DNA of 64,000 nucleotides from Pseudonocardiales bacterium (GCA_019243635.1 JAFAUB010000152.1:1-64000), one strand, 5' to 3'. Positions 36,901-45,483 are shown, numbered from the stretch's first letter. Notes: generated by a model from the sequence alone, not told the origin. Numbers and translations are program-made.

Positions 36901-37464
36901 ATGGCGAAGATCCTGATTCTGACCGGAGACGCCGCGGAGTCGCTGGAGGTCATGTATCCCTACCAGCGGCTACGCGAGGAGGGTTACGAGGTCCACATCG
37001 CGGCGCCCACCCGTAAGAAGCTGCAGTTCGTGGTGCACGACTTCATGGCGGGCTTCGACACCTACACCGAGAAACCCGGCTACACCTGGGACGCGGACCT
37101 GGCGTTCGCTGAGGTCGATCCCGCCGACTATGTCGCCCTTGTGGTCCCGGGTGGGCGAGCACCGGAGTACATCCGTAATGACGCCGACTGCGCACGTATC
37201 GTCAAGCACTTCTGCACCGCCGGCAAGCCGGTGGCACAGCTGTGCCACGCGGCGCTGGTGTTCGCCGCAGCCGGAGTCCTGGCGGGCCGGCGAACGGCGG
37301 CCTACCCAGCGCTGGAACCGGACGTGACGGCGGCCGGGGCGGAGTTCGTGAACGGTGCCGCAGTCGTGGACGGCGTGATGGTCTCCGCGCGGGCCTGGCC
37401 GGACCACCCCGAGTGGATGCGCGAGTTCATCCAGATCCTGCGCGCCAAGTCACCTGCGGTCTGA
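36901..37464 (+). CDS. DJ-1/PfpI family protein
   Basis: A 187-residue protein. AKILILTGDAAESLEVMYPYQRLREEGYEV is the family opening, with the conserved Glu (LEVMYP). ALVVPGGRAPEYIRNDADC and QLCHAALVFAAAGVLAGRR contain the nucleophile elbow with the reactive Cys in CHA. Members are glyoxalase-, chaperone- or amidase-like. The CHAALVF version is typical of the PfpI/YhbO subgroup. It is preceded by a terminator and is probably monocistronic. Confidence 0.88.
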   Translation: MAKILILTGDAAESLEVMYPYQRLREEGYEVHIAAPTRKKLQFVVHDFMAGFDTYTEKPGYTWDADLAFAEVDPADYVALVVPGGRAPEYIRNDADCARIVKHFCTAGKPVAQLCHAALVFAAAGVLAGRRTAAYPALEPDVTAAGAEFVNGAAVVDGVMVSARAWPDHPEWMREFIQILRAKSPAV

Positions 37465-37734
37465 CTCATCCGGGTCTGACTCATACGGGGTCTGATTCGT
37501 CTGCGCCTGATTGCTTTGGTCCTGACTGCTCTGGGATCTCACTCCCGCGGCCCCGACTCATCTCGCGCATCGCAACCGGGCACGGCGGCCGTCGAGGTCA
37601 CGGGAGGGCGGCCGACTCGCGCGGCCGACCCAGCCGCGCCAACAGCCGGATCAACGGCGTGCCGCAGTGGTGCCTACCGATTTTCACGAGCTTATAGCCT
37701 CCGATCGGCGGGTGAACACGACAGAAGGACGCCC

Positions 37735-37879
37735 ATGGCACAGCGCAAGACGGTCCGGTCCCGCCGACTGGGCAAGCAGATCCGGCGGCTCCGCGACGAC
37801 GCTCAGGTTCGACCAGCACGAGATGGCGGCCTTCATCGCCGGCGCGAAGAACGGGGACTTCGACCACCTGCTGGAGTAA
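37735..37879 (+). pseudogene. Deletion scar fusing a WhiJ-type regulator start to a DUF397 end
   Basis: From ATG 37735 the first 24 codons read MAQRKTVRSRRLGKQIRRLR-DDA, the opening of a WhiJ/Scr1 XRE regulator. At about 37806 the sequence jumps, in a different frame, to FDQHEMAAFIAGAKNGDFDH-LLE and a TAA at 37879, which is the end of a DUF397 protein. A deletion of most of both genes explains this. Neither product is functional. The 37808-37839 segment recurs exactly at 39056-39087. Confidence 0.65.
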
Positions 37880-37891
37880 ACCTCAGCGACA

Positions 37892-37937
37892 CTGTGCTCA
37901 TGGTCGCGGGTACCTTTGCGCGCGACCATGAGCACAG
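37892..37937. terminator. Hairpin downstream of the DUF397 scar
   Basis: A 17-bp perfect stem (37892-37908 with 37921-37937) around a 12-base loop, 13 bases after the DUF397 stop and about 35 bases before the ribosome-binding site of the next gene. It is probably the original terminator of the DUF397 gene. Confidence 0.55.
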
Positions 37938-37988
37938 CACAGACATGAGCCGCGTGCTGACGGCAGACCGCGGGGAGGGAGACTTTCG

Positions 37989-39011
37989 GTGTCGAACCCG
38001 TCAGCACGATCGCCCTTGTGGCTGCTGGAGCAGCTGCTGCGCCGCTTCTACCTGGTGGTGGTAGTGGCCGTGTGCCTCGCGATCGTCGTGAGCCAGACGG
38101 CCCTCTACGGTGCCGTGGTGAACAGCTGGGACTGGCTTCTCGTGAGCGGTTTCGGCACGTGGTTGGCGGCCGTGTACTTCCAGTTCCTCCTGCCGGAAAA
38201 GCTCACCGAGACCCTGACGCGGCTGGTCAACCGGGGCGTTCTCACTGGGAACAGAGACCTTGCCGAGTTCCTCGCGATGCTGCATCACAGGGCTCGGCGC
38301 AGCGCTCTTGCCTGCTCCGCCGCTTTCGCCGCTGCGATGCTCGTGGCCTGGGCCGTGGCTTTCCGGCATCAGCTCGGTAGCCACGCCTTACTCGTCACAT
38401 TGGAGATTATCGCGACGGTACCGGTGGGCTTGTTCGTGGGCCGGGCAGTCAGCTATGGTCTGCTAGCCCGGCGGCTGAAGGAGGAAGGCTTCACCCTCAC
38501 CCCCGACCCCGACCACCTCGACGGCGCCGCCGGGTTGCGCCCGGTCGGCGCTCTCTACTTCTACCAGTCAAGGCTACTTGCGGTCCCGGGTGCGTTTCTG
38601 GCCACATGGTGGCTCCTGATTCCGTTCTCGGGTGGCCGTTACCTCAATTGGCGGGAACCCTATGCGGGACTACTCCTCGTTGTCGTAGCCACCGAGATCC
38701 TCGCCTTTATTCTGCCGATGCTCTCGTTTCGTCGGCTGATGCTGCGCCGCAAGAACGAGCTGACTCGCGAGGCGGACGAGTTGAGTCGACTGTCCGTGCG
38801 AGCGGAACCTGACGAGACCGTCAACGAGAGGCGGGTCAAGCGGTACACGGCAATCGAGTCCATGCCCACGTGGCCGGTTGACGGTAAGCTTCGCCGAATG
38901 TTCGGGTTGCGCAATGCGCTGCTCGTGGCACCAGCGTTGGCCCAGTTCCTCGGTGCCTCCCAAGCAACCCAGCATCTGATCGAGAACCTGCAGAAAGCCC
39001 TCTACGGCTGA
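37989..39011 (+). CDS. Multi-pass membrane protein, unknown
   Basis: A 340-residue protein with GTG 37989 after GGGGAGGGAGAC. About six to seven membrane segments: residues 15-42 (LRRFYLVVVVAVCLAIVVSQTAL), 50-70, 105-130, 135-155, 195-215 and 225-250. A cytoplasmic helical tail follows (RRKNELTREADELSRLSVRA). No family is recognised. It lies between two copies of a DUF397 end (37808 and 39056), so it may have been placed by recombination between regulator loci. Confidence 0.65.
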   Translation: MSNPSARSPLWLLEQLLRRFYLVVVVAVCLAIVVSQTALYGAVVNSWDWLLVSGFGTWLAAVYFQFLLPEKLTETLTRLVNRGVLTGNRDLAEFLAMLHHRARRSALACSAAFAAAMLVAWAVAFRHQLGSHALLVTLEIIATVPVGLFVGRAVSYGLLARRLKEEGFTLTPDPDHLDGAAGLRPVGALYFYQSRLLAVPGAFLATWWLLIPFSGGRYLNWREPYAGLLLVVVATEILAFILPMLSFRRLMLRRKNELTREADELSRLSVRAEPDETVNERRVKRYTAIESMPTWPVDGKLRRMFGLRNALLVAPALAQFLGASQATQHLIENLQKALYG

Positions 39012-39044
39012 CTTGGCCCGACTCGGTGCTGCCCCGGGCGAGCG

Positions 39045-39095
39045 CAAGGCTCGTCTTCGACCAGCACGAGATGGCGGCCTTCATCGCGTCGGTCC
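39045..39095 (+). pseudogene. DUF397 C-terminal fragment
   Basis: Reads ARLVFDQHEMAAFIASV, the end of a DUF397 domain, without start or family N-terminus. Thirty-two bases (39056-39087) are identical to the scar at 37808-37839. Confidence 0.6.
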
Positions 39096-39136
39096 ATCGG
39101 CCCCACCAGTCCCACGGGGAGGTATGTGGATCCACT

Positions 39137-39194
39137 GCGGACGTGCCACCGGTGGCAACTCTCGGCGCAGAGTTGCCACCGGTGGCACGTCCGC
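39137..39194. repeat. Perfect 26-bp inverted repeat (hairpin)
   Basis: Arms 39137-39162 and 39169-39194 are exact reverse complements around the 6-base loop CGGCGC. Each arm also contains the palindrome TGCCACCGGTGGCA. No T-run follows. It lies 42 bases after the DUF397 fragment. Confidence 0.85.
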
Positions 39195-39496
39195 GCACTG
39201 CAACACTCCTTCTCCGGAGGTCACCGACAGTGACATCGAGTGCCTCCTGCCAGCTCAACCGCCCGCTAGCCGTCAACGTGGTCATTCGCCGGGCTCCCGA
39301 AGGACCTCGGCAACGCCGGCTGCCGGTAGCTCACGGTAGAGGGCCAGGCTCGTGCTGAGACTCTGCTCCGCGACGAGCCGCAGCGTCTCGTGAGTGCACA
39401 AGGACACCCGCTCACCTGGTGTGCGGGTCCGGGCGGGGACCGCCCGCTGCCGTCCGTACTTTTTTACTCACGCCCCGACTGCTAGGTTATCCTGTA

Positions 39497-39515
39497 TTAG
39501 GTAAGGCAACCCTGT
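39497..39515. promoter_or_regulatory. Iron-box-like operator (IdeR/DmdR1 type)
   Basis: TTAGGTAAGGCAACCCTGT matches 14 of 19 bases of the actinomycete iron-box consensus TTAGGTTAGGCTAACCTAA. It lies 30 bases before the chosen start of the FhuF-like gene, where bound iron-loaded IdeR would block transcription. Confidence 0.6.
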
Positions 39516-39544
39516 TCTGGAGGAGATCTACGCTGAGGGGGACT

Positions 39545-40450
39545 GTGTCGCACGTCGCGATACCGGGGAACGGGTCGGCGGGGGTGGTCGGAGCTCGCTG
39601 CGCGCACCCACTCGCCGAGTCGGTGGCGGCGGTGGACCGTGCGGTGACGTTGCTGTCTTTCCGGATGATGGACACGTCCCACTCCCAGCGGTGCGGTGCC
39701 CCGTGGATCAGGTGTGACCACGCCCTGTCTGATCCTGACTTCTTCGCGCGGTGGCGGGCGAGGGTCGCGCAGCGGCTGGCTGAGCAGCACTGCCCCCCCG
39801 CCCAGACGACCGCCGTTCCGGAGAAGACCACCGCCGGTTATGTGCTGCAGTGGTACCTGGTCATCCCGAGCTACCTCGGTGGGTTGTTGTTCCACTCCGC
39901 CCGGAGGGTGCCCTCGCTCTCGCCGCGGCAGCTCGGCTTCCGGCTCGATTCGGCGGCGTTGCGGGAGGTGGCGCTGCGCCCGGGCCGGTTCTGGTGCCTG
40001 CCCGGTGATCGCGACGCCGGCCATCCCGACGCCGTGCCGGTGCTCGACGAGGTGGCGCTGGGTGCGGTACTGCGCCGTCAGGTGATCGCGCACGCCACCC
40101 GTTTCCTCGCCGTCTACAGCCCCCAGGTGCGTTTCGGGCGCCGCACGCAGTGGGCGGCGGTGACCGACGCGCTGGATAGGGGCCTGCTGCTGGCGGGGCG
40201 CTCGTTCGGGTCACCGCGGGCCGGTGCGGCGGATGCGCGGCTGGTGCTCGCCGACGGCGAGAAACCGCTCACCTCGCCCTCGACGATCTGCCAGGTGACC
40301 GATGAGCATGGGCGCCTGCACTGGACCCGTCGGCGCGGCTCATGCTGCTTTCTCTACGCGCTGCCCGGAGTCGAGCATCCGTGCGGCAGCTGCCCACGGG
40401 TCGGTGACGCCGAACGGGCCCGCATCTTCGGCACGATCAACCCGGTCTGA
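39545..40450 (+). CDS. FhuF-like (2Fe-2S) siderophore-iron reductase
   Basis: About 301 residues from GTG 39545; an upstream extension to 39419 runs through the operator and is unlikely. The C-terminus RRGSCCFLYALPGVEHPCGSCPR gives the Cys pattern CC-x10-C-x2-C of FhuF-type proteins, which bind a 2Fe-2S cluster and reduce ferric siderophores in the cytoplasm. The middle contains the family-like FHSARRVPSLSPRQLGFRLD. An iron box just upstream supports a role in iron supply. No siderophore synthesis or uptake genes are adjacent. Confidence 0.75.
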   Translation: MSHVAIPGNGSAGVVGARCAHPLAESVAAVDRAVTLLSFRMMDTSHSQRCGAPWIRCDHALSDPDFFARWRARVAQRLAEQHCPPAQTTAVPEKTTAGYVLQWYLVIPSYLGGLLFHSARRVPSLSPRQLGFRLDSAALREVALRPGRFWCLPGDRDAGHPDAVPVLDEVALGAVLRRQVIAHATRFLAVYSPQVRFGRRTQWAAVTDALDRGLLLAGRSFGSPRAGAADARLVLADGEKPLTSPSTICQVTDEHGRLHWTRRRGSCCFLYALPGVEHPCGSCPRVGDAERARIFGTINPV

Positions 40451-40511
40451 GCTCGTCGCGGCCCGTATGATCAGAGTCTGTGGAACCTCGACCGCGATCC
40501 GAGACCGCCGC

Positions 40512-41444
40512 ATGAAGTTCAGCCTCTGCCTGACGCCCTCGCACGCGTGGGCGGACGTGCTGCGCATCGCTGAGCACACCGAACGCAGCGGCTGGGAGGG
40601 GGTATGGTTCCCCGACCACTTCATGCCGTCGGAGGGCGAGCCGTCGCGGCCCGTTCTCGAGTGCTGGTCGACCTTGGCGGGTCTTGCGGCGGTCGTTCCC
40701 CGCGTCCGGCTCGGGGCGCTCGTCAGCGGCAACACCTACCGGCACCCGGCGGTACTCGCCAACATCGCGGTGGCCGCGGACCACGTGAGCGGGGGACGGG
40801 TCGTCCTCGGCATCGGCGCCGGGTGGCAGGAGAACGAGCACGCCGCCTATGGAATCCACTTCGGCTCGACCGGACAGCGGCTCGACCGACTCGAGGAGGC
40901 GTGCCAGGTCATCCGCGACTTGCGCGACCGCGACCACGTCACCTTCCATGGGGAGCATTACCAGCTGACAGACGCGTCGATGCACCCCAAGCCCGTGGGC
41001 CGGCTTCCGCTGCTCGTGGGCGGTGGGGGCGAACGGCGCACGATCCCGATCGCGGCTCGTTATGCCGACGAGTGGAACGCGTGGGCCACGGTGGAGACCT
41101 TTGCGCACAAAGCCGGGATCCTGGAGCGCGCCTGCGAGCGAGCCGGTCGTGACCCCCGCGACCTGCGTCGATCCACACAGGCGTTGCTGGAGCTGCGCGC
41201 TCCAGGGCTGCCGCGGCGACCTTTCCCGGGCCGGCTCCCGGTCGTGGAGGGCAGCGTGGAGCAGCTGCGCGACACACTCGGCCGCTACGCGACGGCCGGC
41301 GTGGACGAGTTCATCGTGCCGGGCTTCCGTCCGCAGCACCCCGACGAGACGATCGCGCTCATCGACGTCCTGACCAGCGAGGTGCTCCCGGCGCTGCCCG
41401 GTTCATGCACACCTCACCAGGGACGGCCGCCATGCCCGAAGTAA
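40512..41444 (+). CDS. LLM-class F420-dependent oxidoreductase
   Basis: A 310-residue luciferase-like TIM-barrel protein. ATG 40512 begins MKFSLCLTPSHAWADVLRIA. Family segments are GVWFPDHFMP, RVRLGALVSGNTYRHPAVLANIAVAADHVSGGRVVLGIGAGWQENEHAAYGI and RLPLLVGGGGERRTIPIAARYADEWNAW. These favour coenzyme F420 over FMN. The substrate is unknown. Its 3' end overlaps the P450 start by 13 bases, so the two enzymes are co-translated and may act on one substrate. Confidence 0.85.
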   Translation: MKFSLCLTPSHAWADVLRIAEHTERSGWEGVWFPDHFMPSEGEPSRPVLECWSTLAGLAAVVPRVRLGALVSGNTYRHPAVLANIAVAADHVSGGRVVLGIGAGWQENEHAAYGIHFGSTGQRLDRLEEACQVIRDLRDRDHVTFHGEHYQLTDASMHPKPVGRLPLLVGGGGERRTIPIAARYADEWNAWATVETFAHKAGILERACERAGRDPRDLRRSTQALLELRAPGLPRRPFPGRLPVVEGSVEQLRDTLGRYATAGVDEFIVPGFRPQHPDETIALIDVLTSEVLPALPGSCTPHQGRPPCPK

Positions 41445-42679
41445 CCGAGCAGCAGGCGGCCGTCGAGTACGGCGGCGGCTTGGACGAGATCAGCCGGGAG
41501 ATGGCGACGCCGGAGTTTCACCGGGACCCCTATCCGCTCTATGAACGGATGCGCCGTGAGCATCCGGTCTACCGCGGCTCGCGGGGGATCTGGTACCTCA
41601 CCCGTTACGCTGACGTCGATGCCGCTCTGCGCGACCAGCGGCTATCGAAGGACCATGCGCGGATGCGACGCCGGCACGCGCGGCGGGCCGGCGGGGAGGA
41701 TCTCGACAGGCTCCGAGATCGGTTCGGCCGCTCGATGCTGCATGCTGACCCGCCGGACCACACCCGCCTGCGCAGGCCGGCCCACAAAGCGTTCACCGTC
41801 CGGCGGACCGAAGCCCTGCGCCCGCGGATCGAGGCGATCGTCGATGAGCTGCTCGATGCCGCCGTCGCGGCGGGGCCCGCGATGGAGCTGATCGGGGCGC
41901 TCGCCTATCCACTGCCGATAACGGTGATCTGCGAGCTGGTCGGTGTCCCACCCGGTGACCGCCACCGCGTCCGGACCTGGTCACGACAGCTGGTGAACCA
42001 GACCGAGGCCGCTCCGGCTCCCGATGCCCGGCAGCGCGTCGAGCAGGCGGCCGACGAGTTCGAGGAGTACCTGCGGTACCTGATCGACAAGCGGCGTGCC
42101 GAGCCGACCGACGACATCCTCAGCGCGCTGGTCGCGGACAGCGGTGCGCGGCTCACGGAGAATGAGCTGCTCTCCACCTGCTACCTGTTGCTTGTCGCGG
42201 GCCATGAGACGACCGTCAACCTGATCGGCAACGGCATGCTCGCGCTGCTGCGTCACCCCGACCAGCTGCGCCGGTTGCGACAGGATCCGACGTTGATCCG
42301 CTCGGCGGTCGAGGAGCTGCTGCGTTACGACAGCTCCGTCCAGATGGTGACCCGCATCGTCGTGGGCCAGGTCGAGATCGGCGGGCAGACGTTGGGCGAT
42401 GGCGAGCTCGTGTTCGCGGTGCTCGCCGCGGCCAACCGCGACCCGGACTGCTTCCCGTATCCCGACCGACTGGACCTGGGCCGCGCCGACAACCGGCACG
42501 TGAGCTTGGGCAACGGGCCGCACTTCTGTCTGGGTGCACCGCTTGCTCGTCTCGAGGGTGAGATCGCGATCGGCGCGCTCGTGCGTCGGCTGCCGGCGCT
42601 GCGGCTCGACACCGACACCGTTGAGTGGCGGCCGAAGCCGGCGTTGCGCGGCCTCGAGCGCCTACCGGTCGCGTACTGA
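41432..42679 (+). CDS. Cytochrome P450
   Basis: A 415-residue soluble P450. The oxygen-binding I-helix motif LLVAGHETTVNLIGNG, the K-helix ExxR in VEELLRYDSSVQ, and the heme loop LGNGPHFCLGAPLARLE with the Cys ligand at residue 366 are present. The loop has Leu where most P450s have Phe (FGxGxHxCxG). Related bacterial P450s hydroxylate secondary metabolites or xenobiotics. ATG 41432 was preferred to 41405, which lengthens the overlap with the LLM gene. No ferredoxin gene is adjacent. Confidence 0.9.
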   Translation: MPEVTEQQAAVEYGGGLDEISREMATPEFHRDPYPLYERMRREHPVYRGSRGIWYLTRYADVDAALRDQRLSKDHARMRRRHARRAGGEDLDRLRDRFGRSMLHADPPDHTRLRRPAHKAFTVRRTEALRPRIEAIVDELLDAAVAAGPAMELIGALAYPLPITVICELVGVPPGDRHRVRTWSRQLVNQTEAAPAPDARQRVEQAADEFEEYLRYLIDKRRAEPTDDILSALVADSGARLTENELLSTCYLLLVAGHETTVNLIGNGMLALLRHPDQLRRLRQDPTLIRSAVEELLRYDSSVQMVTRIVVGQVEIGGQTLGDGELVFAVLAAANRDPDCFPYPDRLDLGRADNRHVSLGNGPHFCLGAPLARLEGEIAIGALVRRLPALRLDTDTVEWRPKPALRGLERLPVAY

Positions 42680-42702
42680 TCGACACGCGCCCGCCGTCGA
42701 GC

Positions 42703-44100
42703 ATGGACCAGCGAACCACCCTCACAGCGATCCTGATCTCGGCGGTCGCCGCCGTCGGCGGCTTCCTCTTCGGCTTCGACACCGCAGTGATCAATGGCGC
42801 GGTGGACTCGATCCAGGTCGCCTTCAGTCTCAGTCCCGCCCTCACGGGTTTCGCGGTGTCCTGCGCGCTGCTCGGCTCGGCTCTGGGTGCGTGGTACGCC
42901 GGCCGGACCGCTGACCACCTGGGTCGGGTGCGGGCCATGGTCGTCGCCGCGGTGCTCTTCGCGATCAGCGCGGTCGGGGCCGGGCTGGCTTTCTCGGTGT
43001 GGTCCCTGATCGGGTGGCGGTTCGTCGGCGGTCTCGGTGTCGGGATGGCCTCGGTGATCGCTCCGGCCTACATCGCCGAGGTCGCGCCCTCACACATCCG
43101 CGGCCGGCTCGGCTCGCTGCAGCAGCTCGCCATCGTCTCCGGCATCTTCGTCGCGTTGCTGTCCGATGCGTTCCTGGCCGACCTCGCCGGCGGGGCGAGC
43201 CAGCGGCTCTGGTTCGGGGTGGCGGCCTGGCGGTGGATGTTCCTCGCCGGGCTGCTCCCCGCTCTGGCTTACGGCGTGCTGGCCCTGCGGATCCCGGAGT
43301 CGCCGCGGTACCTCGTGGCCAAGGGAGAGCTGGTCCGCGCCGGTGAGGTGCTGCGCGAGGTGTTGGGCTCCCGCAGCGTCGACGCCGTGCAGCGCAAGGT
43401 CCAGGACATCGCGGCCAGCCTGCGACGCGAGGACCGACACCCACCGAGGTTGTCTGACCTGCGCGGCTCTCGCTGTGGGCTGCTGCCCATCGTGTGGGTC
43501 GGCATCATGCTTTCGATCTTTCAGCAGTTCGCCGGCATCAACGTGATCTTCTACTACTCGACCAGCCTGTGGCGTTCGGTCGGGTTCAGCGAGTCCGACT
43601 CGCTCACGATCACCGTCATCACCTCGGTGACCAACGTCCTGGTCACCCTGGTCGCCATCGCCATCGTGGACAAGGTCGGTCGCAAACCGATGCTGCTCGG
43701 CGGATCGCTGGGCATGGCGGTGACCCTGGCCACGATGGCCGGGTGCTTTTCGCAGTCACTCGGGAGCGGCAAGGACGTCAGCCTGCCCCAGCCGTGGGGA
43801 ACGATCGCGCTGGTCGCCGCCAACCTCTACGTCGTGTCCTTCGGCACGACCTGGGGCCCCGTCGTCTGGGTGCTGCTCGGCGAGATGTTCCCCAACTGGA
43901 TCCGTGCGACCGCGCTCGCGGTGGCCGCAGCCGCCCAGTGGTTGGCGAACTTCGCGGTCACGACGACCTTCCCCATCCTCTCCGGCCTCGGTCTGTCCTT
44001 CGCCTACGGCCTGTACGCGGCGTTCGCCGCCCTGTCCTTCCAGTTCGTGCTCAAGGCAGTCCAGGAGACCAAAGCCCGCGAGCTCGAAGACATGACGTGA
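42703..44100 (+). CDS. Sugar-porter-type MFS transporter
   Basis: A 465-residue 12-helix transporter. GGFLFGFDTAVINGAVDSI is the helix-1 motif of sugar porters. Further marks are GRTADHLGRVRAM, PESPRYLVAKGEL after helix 6, QQFAGINVIFYYSTSLW in helix 7, DKVGRKPML, and WGPVVWVLLGEMFPNWIRA in helix 10. It probably imports a hexose, pentose or polyol by proton symport. It starts 23 bases after the P450 stop and converges with the serine-cycle operon. Confidence 0.9.
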   Translation: MDQRTTLTAILISAVAAVGGFLFGFDTAVINGAVDSIQVAFSLSPALTGFAVSCALLGSALGAWYAGRTADHLGRVRAMVVAAVLFAISAVGAGLAFSVWSLIGWRFVGGLGVGMASVIAPAYIAEVAPSHIRGRLGSLQQLAIVSGIFVALLSDAFLADLAGGASQRLWFGVAAWRWMFLAGLLPALAYGVLALRIPESPRYLVAKGELVRAGEVLREVLGSRSVDAVQRKVQDIAASLRREDRHPPRLSDLRGSRCGLLPIVWVGIMLSIFQQFAGINVIFYYSTSLWRSVGFSESDSLTITVITSVTNVLVTLVAIAIVDKVGRKPMLLGGSLGMAVTLATMAGCFSQSLGSGKDVSLPQPWGTIALVAANLYVVSFGTTWGPVVWVLLGEMFPNWIRATALAVAAAAQWLANFAVTTTFPILSGLGLSFAYGLYAAFAALSFQFVLKAVQETKARELEDMT

Positions 44101-44142
44101 CCCGCGAAGGGTCTCATGGATGCTTGTGCACGCCGGCGGCAT

Positions 44143-45483
44143 TCAGGCGATGAGCACGGCGCGGAAGTCGTTGACGTTGGTCAGGGTGGGGCCGGTCACG
44201 ACCTGATCGCCCAGCGCGGCGAAGAAACCGTGCCCGTCGTTGTCGGCCAGCGCAGCCGCGGCGTCCATCCCGAGCCGCTCGGCGCGGCGCAGGGTATCGG
44301 GGCCGACCAGCGCCCCGGCCACCTCCTCCACCCCGTCGACGCCGTCGGTGTCACAGGCGATGGCGTGCACCCGCGGTACCTCTCGCAGAGCCAGGGCCAG
44401 CGACAACAGTAGCTCGACATTGCGGCCGCCGCGGCCGGCGCCGCGCACGGTCACGGTGGTCTCGCCGCCGGAGAGCAGCACGCAGGGCGCCTGCGCCGGC
44501 TGGCCGTGGCGACGCACCTGACGGGCGATCCCGGCCAGCACGATCCCGACCTCCCGGGCCTCGCCCTCCAGCGAGTCGCTCAGGATCACCGGGGTCACCC
44601 CGGCCCGCCGGGCCACCGCCGCGGCGGCCTGCAGGGACTGCTGCGGGGTGGCGATCACGTGGTTGGTGACGCGGGCCAGCCGCGGGTCGTCGGGCCCCGG
44701 GCAGCCCGGAGTGCTCTCCAGGTGTGCCCGCACCGCCGGTGGCACCGGCACGCCGCGGGCCACGAGCACCGCCAGTGCCTGCGCCGGGGTGGACGCCTCC
44801 GCCACGGTGGGCCCGGAGGCGATGGCGGCGGGATCGTCACCGGGCACATCGGAGATCAGCAAGCCCACCGTGGCGGCCGGGAACGCCGCCGCCGCGAGCC
44901 GGCCGCCTTTGATCGCCGACAGGTGCTTGCGCACCAGGTTCATCGCCCCGATCGGCGCCCCTGACCGCAGCAGCGCCGTGCTGATCGCCTGCTTGTCGGC
45001 CAACGTGATCCCCGGCGCGGGCAGCGCCAGCAAGGCCGAGCCGCCACCGGAGATCAGCGCCAGCACCAGGTCGTCCGCACCGAGCCCGGACACCAGCTCC
45101 AGGATCCGGCGGGCGGCCCGCCTGCCCGCGGCGTCGGGCACCGGATGCGCCGCCTGCACGATCTCGACGCGCGAGCACGGCACCGCGTGCCCGTAACGGG
45201 TCACCACCAGCCCGCTCAGCGGGCCGTCCCAGGACCGCTCGACCGCCTGGGCCATCCGCGCCGAGCCCTTACCGGCACCAACGACGACGACCCGCCCGCC
45301 CGGCCGCGCCGGCAGGAACTCCGGAACCCGCCGCAACGGGTCCGCGGCCGCCACCGCCGCATCGAACATCGCCCGCAACAACGCAAACGCTCCCGCCCCT
45401 CGCCCCGACATGGAGACATATCGGGGCGAAGACGGGTCCGATAACCCCGATATGTCTCCATGTCGGGGGTGGGCACCGCTCAT
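44143..45483 (-). CDS. gck: Glycerate 2-kinase (MOFRL family), last gene of the serine-cycle operon
   Basis: A 446-residue GckA/TtuD-type kinase that phosphorylates D-glycerate to 2-phosphoglycerate, returning the serine-cycle product toward phosphoenolpyruvate. VVGAGKGSARMAQAVE, DLVLALISGGGSALLALPAPGITLADKQ, and the C-terminal CVLLSGGETTVTVRGAGRGGRN and AIACDTDGVDGVEEVAGALV are family blocks. The ATG at 45483 overlaps the hprA stop (ATGA). The first 25 residues from it come from a hairpin, and the family homology begins near MSGRGAGAF (45411) or MFDAAVAA (45369), so the working start may be internal. Confidence 0.88.
   Translation of the reverse strand: MSGAHPRHGDISGLSDPSSPRYVSMSGRGAGAFALLRAMFDAAVAAADPLRRVPEFLPARPGGRVVVVGAGKGSARMAQAVERSWDGPLSGLVVTRYGHAVPCSRVEIVQAAHPVPDAAGRRAARRILELVSGLGADDLVLALISGGGSALLALPAPGITLADKQAISTALLRSGAPIGAMNLVRKHLSAIKGGRLAAAAFPAATVGLLISDVPGDDPAAIASGPTVAEASTPAQALAVLVARGVPVPPAVRAHLESTPGCPGPDDPRLARVTNHVIATPQQSLQAAAAVARRAGVTPVILSDSLEGEAREVGIVLAGIARQVRRHGQPAQAPCVLLSGGETTVTVRGAGRGGRNVELLLSLALALREVPRVHAIACDTDGVDGVEEVAGALVGPDTLRRAERLGMDAAAALADNDGHGFFAALGDQVVTGPTLTNVNDFRAVLIA
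45403..45468. repeat. Inverted repeat at the hprA-gck junction
   Basis: Arms of 24 bases (45403-45426 and 45445-45468) are exact reverse complements around an 18-base loop. It lies between the hprA stop and the likely internal start of gck. It could be an RNA-stability or attenuation structure inside the operon. Confidence 0.8.

Larger units (their letters stand above)
39012..39544. other. Intergenic region with DUF397 scar, long hairpin and iron box
   Basis: No complete gene. It contains the DUF397 fragment (39045-39095), a 26-bp perfect hairpin (39137-39194) and, at the right end, an iron-box-like operator (39497-39515) next to the FhuF-like gene. Confidence 0.5.
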
